In this document: in pieces, positions 15,480 to 19,811 of the stretch
Layout: every line of letters starts with the position of its first letter
Position numbering within the stretch: position 1 is the first letter of the stretch
From: MGBC114844 sp910585855
Lineage (GTDB): Bacteria; Bacillota; Clostridia; Lachnospirales; Lachnospiraceae
Assembly: GCA_965646165.1 (NCBI GenBank)
Contig: CBFFYP010000079.1
Location: 1-19,811 of the forward strand
Length of the DNA stretch: 19,811 nucleotides
Direction of reading: 5' to 3'
Notes under the pieces: generated by a model
Databases searched by the model: none
Told to the model about the DNA's origin: nothing
Seen by the model: the letters and a program-made list of their open reading frames with translations, nothing else
Made by a program: the position numbers and the translations under genes

Positions 15480-15947
15480 ATGAGTGCAAAAACCAAAATC
15501 GTTGTATTACATATGAGGGAAGTTATCTACACTGCTGTCTTTGTAGCCCTCGGTATTTTTCTTATCCTGCTTTTTATCTATATGTTTCTGCCTGATGATA
15601 CCTCTGAAAAGCAAATTTTGTCGGAAACAGCACCTACCTATATGGCTGGCGTTTATACTGCTTCCATTGATTCCGGCAATCAGGCTTTGCAGATTGAAGT
15701 AATCGTTGACAAAGAGCATATCAACTCGATCCGCCTTGTCAATTTAGATGAAACAGCAGATGTAAGCAACCCTCTTATGGAAACTACGCTTAATAGTCTT
15801 TCTGCACAGATATTAAGCAATCAATCTTTAAAAGGGGTTACTTGTTCCGATTCTAGCCGTTATACCGCACAAACACTTTATGATGCCATTAATCGTGCAA
15901 TAAAAAAGGCAACCCCAGCATCTGGAAACAGTACAACAGCAAAATAA
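15480..15947 (+). CDS. Membrane-anchored FMN-binding-domain-like protein
   Basis: The preferred start is the ATG at 15480, with AAAGGGG upstream, giving 155 residues; the open frame extends further upstream from a TTG without a ribosome binding site. One N-terminal membrane segment (about 15-37) anchors an extracytoplasmic domain that follows the FMN_bind pattern: MAGVYTASI, a short beta region with IEVIVDKEHINSIRLV, then SLSAQILSNQSLKGV and the helix YTAQTLYDAINRAIKKA. In flavinylated relatives (RnfG/NqrC type) the residues before that helix are SGAT, with Thr bearing FMN; here they are SSRYT (T129), so covalent flavin is uncertain. It is one of the few plus-strand genes and stands alone, with a strong terminator behind. 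A non-flavin role is possible. Confidence 0.75.
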   Translation: MSAKTKIVVLHMREVIYTAVFVALGIFLILLFIYMFLPDDTSEKQILSETAPTYMAGVYTASIDSGNQALQIEVIVDKEHINSIRLVNLDETADVSNPLMETTLNSLSAQILSNQSLKGVTCSDSSRYTAQTLYDAINRAIKKATPASGNSTTAK

Positions 15948-15964
15948 AAAAATAATTGATACAG

Positions 15965-16001
15965 AAAATGGACGATATTGACAAGGCATCGTCCATTTTT
16001 T
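15965..16001. terminator. Bidirectional Rho-independent terminator
   Basis: AAATGGACGAT pairs with ATCGTCCATTT (11 bp) around an 11-nt loop, with a T-run on the plus side and an A-run (T on the minus strand) on the other. It lies between the convergent genes ending at 15947 and 16012 and can serve both. Confidence 0.9.
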
Positions 16002-16011
16002 CAATTCCAGT

Positions 16012-16329
16012 CTATGACAACAATATCTTTTCTTTTTCTACTTGAAATAAAGCAGCCAATTCCGTTTTATTATATTTTTCACAAAGAGCGATCTCAGATT
16101 CAATAACTTCAAGCATTTGAAACTTACTCAAAAATTCCGTATATAATTCTCCACTCTCTAATCCTTCAATAAAATTAATCTCATAACAGTATTGACCATT
16201 TTCTAATTTATACCAAATCTGCGTTTCAAGCGGTCCAATACACAAATGCTTTACAATAGCCTGTCTTCCCTTTTTATCATACTCTGTATCTGGTATTTCA
16301 TGCAACCATTCACCAATCCAAAATCCCAT
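16012..16329 (-). CDS. Unrecognised small protein
   Basis: I do not recognise this protein of about 105 residues. The ATG at 16329 is preferred because it has GGAG/AGATGG about 7-14 nt upstream; an in-frame GTG-ATG eight codons earlier (16348-16353) has no ribosome binding site. The product is soluble, acidic and Trp/Tyr-rich (GFWIGEWLHEIPDTEYDKKG, IWYKLENGQYCYEINFIEGLESGELY), with a helical C-terminus (MLEVIESEIALCEKYNKTELAALFQVEKEKILL). Its size and composition would suit an immunity protein or small regulator, but there is no toxin partner in view. It lies between a shared terminator and R7. Confidence 0.6.
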   Translation of the reverse strand: MGFWIGEWLHEIPDTEYDKKGRQAIVKHLCIGPLETQIWYKLENGQYCYEINFIEGLESGELYTEFLSKFQMLEVIESEIALCEKYNKTELAALFQVEKEKILLS

Positions 16330-16407
16330 TATGTTCCATCTCCATCCCATCACTTGATATTTTATTATTTTATTTTACAAAATTCTTTTTTTGTTTCGAA
16401 GTCAAGA

Positions 16408-16743
16408 AACAGCCAGATTCGAAAACGGTGGACAGCCTGCAGTGACTTTGGAAAAAAGTTAGAAGTTCTTGACTTCTGCTTAAAAATCTAAGATTTTTTT
16501 CACATACTGCTCCCATGCAGTATGTGAAAAAAAAGGAGCGTGTTTAGCCTGCTTATGTATCAGAACGGAATTGTTTTGTGGCAGATAGAGCCTTTTGATA
16601 TGTCAATTTTGTTTTGGCTGCCATGCAGGCGAATTGCGCTCCGGTCTGTCCGGTTGGATGCATGAAAATGCAGAAGTCTTAGAACTTCTTACTTTTTGGA
16701 AACCGGAACAGCAGGCTGTCCACCGTTTTCGAATCTGGCGTCC
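16408..16743 (+). repeat. R-element copy R7 (type I), putative structured RNA; best-preserved copy
   Basis: This is a complete 336-nt copy in plus orientation from AACAGC to GGCGTCC. Arms 16412-16440 and 16711-16739 are perfectly complementary over 29 bp. In order: GACTTTGGA loop strand, second stem (GTTAGAAGTTCTTGACTTCTGC with its partner near 16671-16695), hairpin CACATACTGC-TCCCAT-GCAGTATGTG with T- and A-runs, GGAGCG (16535-16540) pairing with CGCTCC (16637-16642), then GCCTGC with GCAGGC inside the TGTTTA/GAATTG loop, a CCGG-TCTGT-CCGG hairpin, and CGGAACAGCAG. The third stem differs from other copies by a fully compensated base pair. The stretch just before it, AATTCTTTTTTTGTT, is also shared with R5. 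Confidence 0.92.
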
Positions 16744-16782
16744 TCCCTCCAAAAAACTTATTGAAATATTATATCAAATCCC

Positions 16783-16811
16783 TTGATAACATTCAAAGAT
16801 AAATTTATAAT
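16783..16811 (+). promoter_or_regulatory. Sigma-A promoter of the 16888 gene
   Basis: TTGATA (16783-16788), exactly 17 nt, then TATAAT (16806-16811). Transcription should begin near 16818, leaving a leader of about 70 nt. It lies 40 nt beyond the end of R7, so the gene does not depend on R7 for its promoter. Confidence 0.85.
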
Positions 16812-16887
16812 ATAAAAAAGATTAAACCAAATTCAAGACAACATTACTTTCCGGCTAAAAAACATAACTGGAATTGAAAGGAAAAAA

Positions 16888-17367
16888 ATGAATTTCGAAC
16901 AAGCAATTTTAAGAATCAACAATATAGATTGGAAAAAATTTAGACATACAGAAAAAAAGGACTTTGAGCAAGCAAGAGAATATATGATAAGAGCAGCAAA
17001 ATTTTTAAAAGAATATTCCCTCCCACCTATTCCTCCGCTATATATCAATATCGCAGAATTACTAGGAAGTAAAGAACGAATTGTACTATCTGATTACTGT
17101 TCATCGGAATGTATTCAAGCTCTATCTGAAATAAAATTTCATAATCGTCCTATGTTTATATTAGAATGTTATTTAGAATTATCAAAGTTTTCCGATACAC
17201 AAAATCAGTATAAAAAATATCTGGAAGTTTACGAACCACTGATACTACTAATAGAAATGGGTATTGACTTTGGAGTATGTGATAATGGGATAGAAATACA
17301 AAATAGCTGTTGGTATCCCCGTACTTCTTGGTTAAATATCTTTCATTCAATCGACAACATAAAATAA
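16888..17367 (+). CDS. Unrecognised 159-residue cytoplasmic protein
   Basis: I cannot assign a family. The start has a good ribosome binding site (GAAAGGA) and a consensus promoter, so expression is likely. The protein is mostly helical, with no signal peptide or membrane segment. Notable stretches are a charged N-terminus (FRHTEKKDFEQAREYMIRAAKFLKEY), a Pro-rich turn LPPIPPLYINIAELLG, and a Trp/Cys-containing end (NSCWYPRTSWLNIFHSIDN). Its DNA is more AT-rich than nadE or addAB beside it. With the 16012-16329 gene it forms a small accessory-looking island around R7, which may be recently acquired (inference). Confidence 0.7.
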   Translation: MNFEQAILRINNIDWKKFRHTEKKDFEQAREYMIRAAKFLKEYSLPPIPPLYINIAELLGSKERIVLSDYCSSECIQALSEIKFHNRPMFILECYLELSKFSDTQNQYKKYLEVYEPLILLIEMGIDFGVCDNGIEIQNSCWYPRTSWLNIFHSIDNIK

Positions 17368-17393
17368 AATCTGTTTTTCATTACATAAAAATC

Positions 17394-17435
17394 ATGAACA
17401 GCCATCCGCTGCAGATAGCTGTTCATTTTAGATTT
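17394..17435. terminator. Bidirectional terminator between the 16888 gene and nadE
   Basis: ATGAACAGC (17394-17402) pairs with GCTGTTCAT (17418-17426), with TTTTAGATTTT following on the plus side and an A-rich stretch before it that gives U-rich RNA on the minus strand. It sits between the convergent stop codons at 17367 and 17446. Confidence 0.8.
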
Positions 17436-17445
17436 TAACAAAGAT

Positions 17446-19416
17446 TTAGTTATTGATCTGATTTTGGATTTGCTCTAATTCATCCATCCAAATCCGCATA
17501 CAGGCATCACTTGGCATACGAAGATCCCCTCTTGGTGACACGGTTACCGATCCTACTTTTGGTCCATCCGGCAGACAGGAACGCTTAAACTGCTGAGAAA
17601 AAAATCTCTGATAAAAGGTTTTTAACCATTTTAAAATGGTTTCCTTTTCATATACTCCTTCAAATGCTTTTAAAGCTAAAATATAGATTTTAGAAGGAGT
17701 ATAGCCAAATCGAAGAATATAATAAAGATAAAAATCATGCAGATCATATGGACCTACAATATCCTCTGTTTTCTGAGCAATCTCTCCGTCTTTTGGCGGC
17801 AGCAGTTCCGGGCTTACCGGTGTAGCCAATATATCCATCAATACGCTGGCAAGTTCACTGTCTTTGCAGGTATCTGCATAATATCGTACCAAATGCCGCA
17901 CTAAAGTTTTGGGAACAGAAGCATTGACTCCATACATTGACATATGATCTCCATTATAAGTTGCCCATCCAAGTGCTAATTCCGACATATCCCCTGTGCC
18001 GATTACCATACCATTTGTTTGATTGGCAAGATCCATTAAAACCTGTGTACGCTCACGTGCCTGTGCATTTTCATAGGTGACATCATGCTGATTTGGATCT
18101 TGTCCAATATCTTGAAAATGGAGCTGTACAGCATTTCGAATATCCACTTCTTTTAATTCTGCTCCAAGTTTTTTTATTAAAAGTACAGCATTTTGATAGG
18201 TGCGATCCGTTGTTCCAAAACAAGGCATTGTCACCGCCATAATCTTTTTTCTTTCCAGACCAAGCAAACCAAATGCTCTTACTGTAACCAAAAGTGCTAA
18301 TGTTGAATCTAAGCCGCCCGAAATACCAAGCACGGCTGACTGACAATTCGTATGTTCCAATCGTTTTTTTAAACCCATCGCCTGAATTGACAAAATCTCT
18401 TTACAGCGCTTATCCCTATCTTTTTTCTCATATGGAACAAATGGGGTCGGATCGACATAGCGGTATAATTTCTTCTTTTCTTGTTCTTGCTGAATTGTTT
18501 TTATATCTTGTATCCTATCGGTGTCCTGCATTGCAAAAAATACAATCTGATAGTCACTATAAGAGGATAACCCAAATGTTTTCATTCTCCTTCTCTCGCT
18601 GCGAATCCGTTCCAAATCCAAATCTGCTATTACTGCCTGATTTTGAAAACGTATGGCTTCTGCTAACATTGTACCGTTTTCTGCTATTAAATTATGTGCT
18701 GCAAATACTAAGTCGGTACTGGATTCGCCTTCTCCGGCATCGGCATAGATATAGCCGCAAATTAACCGTGCCGACTGACTTTCTACTAACTGTCTGCGAT
18801 AAACATCCTTTCCTGTCGTTTCATTACTGGCAGAAAGGTTGGCAATTACAGTTGCTCCAGCCAATGCATGACGAATACTCGGCGGACAAGGAACCCAGAG
18901 ATCTTCACAAATTTCTACTGCTAAAGTAAATCCTTTTATTGTTTCACATTGAAACAGCAGATTTGTTCCTATCCATACTTTTTCTCCGCCAAATTCAATT
19001 TCTATCGGATGCTCCATTCCTTCTTTAAAATGTCTTGCCTCATAAAACTCCGAATAATTTGGAATACAGCGTTTTGGCACTAACCCAAGCACTTTTCCAT
19101 CAAAAAGAACGGCTGCCAAATTATAAAGACCTCCATTCCATTCCATTGGAAACCCTGCTGCCACTACAATATTTTTCCCTTTTGTATCATCTCTTAACTG
19201 CAAAATCTGCATTTTTGCCAAATCAAGCAGACGATTCTGCAAAAATAAATCACTGCAGGTATAGCCTGTTATTCCAAGTTCCGGCAAAACTAAAAGCTGT
19301 ACTTGATGATCAACTGCCCAGTCAATTAGTTTTTCAGTCTGTTCTCTGTTATAAATACAATCAGCCACCTTTATCTTTGGTGTCGCCGCTGCCACACGTA
19401 AAAACCCGTTTTTCAT
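17446..19416 (-). CDS. nadE: Glutamine-dependent NAD+ synthetase
   Basis: This enzyme makes NAD+ from deamido-NAD+ and ATP, the last step of NAD synthesis, using ammonia released from glutamine. The 656 residues fit the long two-domain bacterial form. The N-terminal nitrilase-type glutaminase has the catalytic triad E46 (VLPELGITGY), K115 (GLVPKRCIPNY) and C170 (VEICEDLW). The C-terminal synthetase has the ATP-pyrophosphatase P-loop SGGLDST (366-372), GTGDMSELALGWATYNGDHMSMYGVNASVPK and the closing GPKVGSVTVSPRGDLRMPSDA. All key residues seem present. AAAGGAGG precedes the start. It is transcribed alone from a likely promoter at 19554-19582, with a leader of about 130 nt, and ends at a shared terminator. 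Confidence 0.98.
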   Translation of the reverse strand: MKNGFLRVAAATPKIKVADCIYNREQTEKLIDWAVDHQVQLLVLPELGITGYTCSDLFLQNRLLDLAKMQILQLRDDTKGKNIVVAAGFPMEWNGGLYNLAAVLFDGKVLGLVPKRCIPNYSEFYEARHFKEGMEHPIEIEFGGEKVWIGTNLLFQCETIKGFTLAVEICEDLWVPCPPSIRHALAGATVIANLSASNETTGKDVYRRQLVESQSARLICGYIYADAGEGESSTDLVFAAHNLIAENGTMLAEAIRFQNQAVIADLDLERIRSERRRMKTFGLSSYSDYQIVFFAMQDTDRIQDIKTIQQEQEKKKLYRYVDPTPFVPYEKKDRDKRCKEILSIQAMGLKKRLEHTNCQSAVLGISGGLDSTLALLVTVRAFGLLGLERKKIMAVTMPCFGTTDRTYQNAVLLIKKLGAELKEVDIRNAVQLHFQDIGQDPNQHDVTYENAQARERTQVLMDLANQTNGMVIGTGDMSELALGWATYNGDHMSMYGVNASVPKTLVRHLVRYYADTCKDSELASVLMDILATPVSPELLPPKDGEIAQKTEDIVGPYDLHDFYLYYILRFGYTPSKIYILALKAFEGVYEKETILKWLKTFYQRFFSQQFKRSCLPDGPKVGSVTVSPRGDLRMPSDACMRIWMDELEQIQNQINN

Positions 19417-19553
19417 AAAAGCCTCCTTTTCGTATCTCTGCTATTATTACTATTATTGATATAATTTTCGTATTTTTATTATTCTGAATGTAGTTTATTA
19501 TTCTAACTTATTTTTATTCCGGTTTTGCAAATTTTACAAATAAAGTTGCTTTC

Positions 19554-19582
19554 ATTCTAATAAGATTTTATCTAAAATGCAA
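19554..19582 (-). promoter_or_regulatory. Probable sigma-A promoter of nadE
   Basis: On the minus strand TTGCAT (19577-19582), 17 nt, then TAGAAT (19554-19559). This would give a leader of about 130 nt that is very AT-rich and shows no recognisable riboswitch. A closer promoter cannot be excluded in such AT-rich sequence. Confidence 0.6.
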
Positions 19583-19811
19583 GTATTTCTTGTTTAAACT
19601 AAAAAATTTTTCTTAATTTTTATTTCTGACCAAAAAAATAACAGCACACTTTAGAAAACAAACTGAGATTCAAAAATGCGCTGGCTTCTGGCTTGTAAAA
19701 TCAGGAGGTTTATGATGATAACTGGACGATATTCCCTGAAATCTGCATAAAATAGGCATTTCTACCGTGTGGACGGTAACACGGTGCTAAGTAGTTTAAT
19801 TCTATTCACAA
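19583..19811 (+). other. Non-coding right edge with a possible leader peptide and hairpin
   Basis: No substantial gene is visible here. On the plus strand AGGAGG (19703-19708) is followed by an ATG at 19712 opening a 12-codon frame (MMITGRYSLKSA, stop 19748-19750). Beyond it lie ACCGTGT and ACACGGT, a 7-bp hairpin that competes with the shorter ACCGT/ACGGT. This could be the leader of a plus-strand gene beyond the window, or chance. Confidence 0.3.

Noticed and set aside
16330..16353. GTG/ATG start of the 16012 gene at 16348-16353
   Set aside because: Only AT-rich sequence without a ribosome binding site precedes it; the ATG at 16329 has purine-rich SD-like sequence at the right distance.
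19417..19547. Riboswitch in the nadE leader
   Set aside because: The leader is almost entirely A/T with no conserved riboswitch core or terminator/antiterminator pair that I can see.

Overview
The window reads as low-GC Firmicutes DNA. An alpha/beta-type small acid-soluble spore protein points to an endospore-forming clostridium. The gene set (two-gene SufC/SufB-type system, AddAB, glutamine-dependent NadE, HPr-like and Lys-rich small proteins) would suit Lachnospiraceae; that family assignment is an inference. Most genes are on the minus strand, so the layout below is given by increasing coordinate while transcription mostly runs right to left.

Layout: an OmpR-type response regulator (272-946) preceded by a one-TM coiled-coil protein (998-1576); a terminator (1621-1653); a Lys-rich protein with a conserved C-terminal domain (1707-2177) and an HPr/Crh-like protein without the catalytic His (2196-2447), both under one promoter; a terminator, tRNA-Pro(CGG) and tmRNA, apparently one transcription unit with a consensus promoter at 3120-3148; a stand-alone chemoreceptor-tip protein (4267-4575); a compact sufC-sufB-type Fe-S operon (4639-6293) with its own consensus promoter; a spore protein (6375-6599); addB-addA (7343-14562, 10-nt overlap) encoding the double-strand-break repair helicase-nuclease; a membrane-anchored FMN-bind-like protein (15480-15947, plus strand); two unrecognised small genes (16012-16329 minus, 16888-17367 plus); and nadE (17446-19416). 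The last about 390 bases are non-coding as far as I can see.

The most striking content is a dispersed family of about 333-nt elements, here called R1-R7, covering roughly 10% of the window: R1 1-246 (cut by the window edge), R2 3227-3557, R3 3925-4259, R4 6771-7103, R5 7205-7330 (a 126-nt mini-copy), R6 14643-14975, R7 16408-16743. The five complete copies are 331-336 nt long. They lie in both orientations, only between genes, and have no conserved ORF. Each begins near AACAGC and ends near GTCC. These short edges enclose a terminal stem of about 29 bp whose two arms are complementary within a copy but differ greatly between copies. Inside lie a conserved asymmetric loop, a second stem, a T/A-flanked hairpin, a third stem with compensatory changes around a conserved 6x6 internal loop, and a small CCGG hairpin. 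In the internal hairpin and the R4-R6 terminal stems, nearly all non-Watson-Crick pairs are G-U when one particular strand is read, which suggests a structured RNA with a definite sense strand. I do not recognise it as any RNA family I know. A different folded-looking segment lies at 15149-15322.
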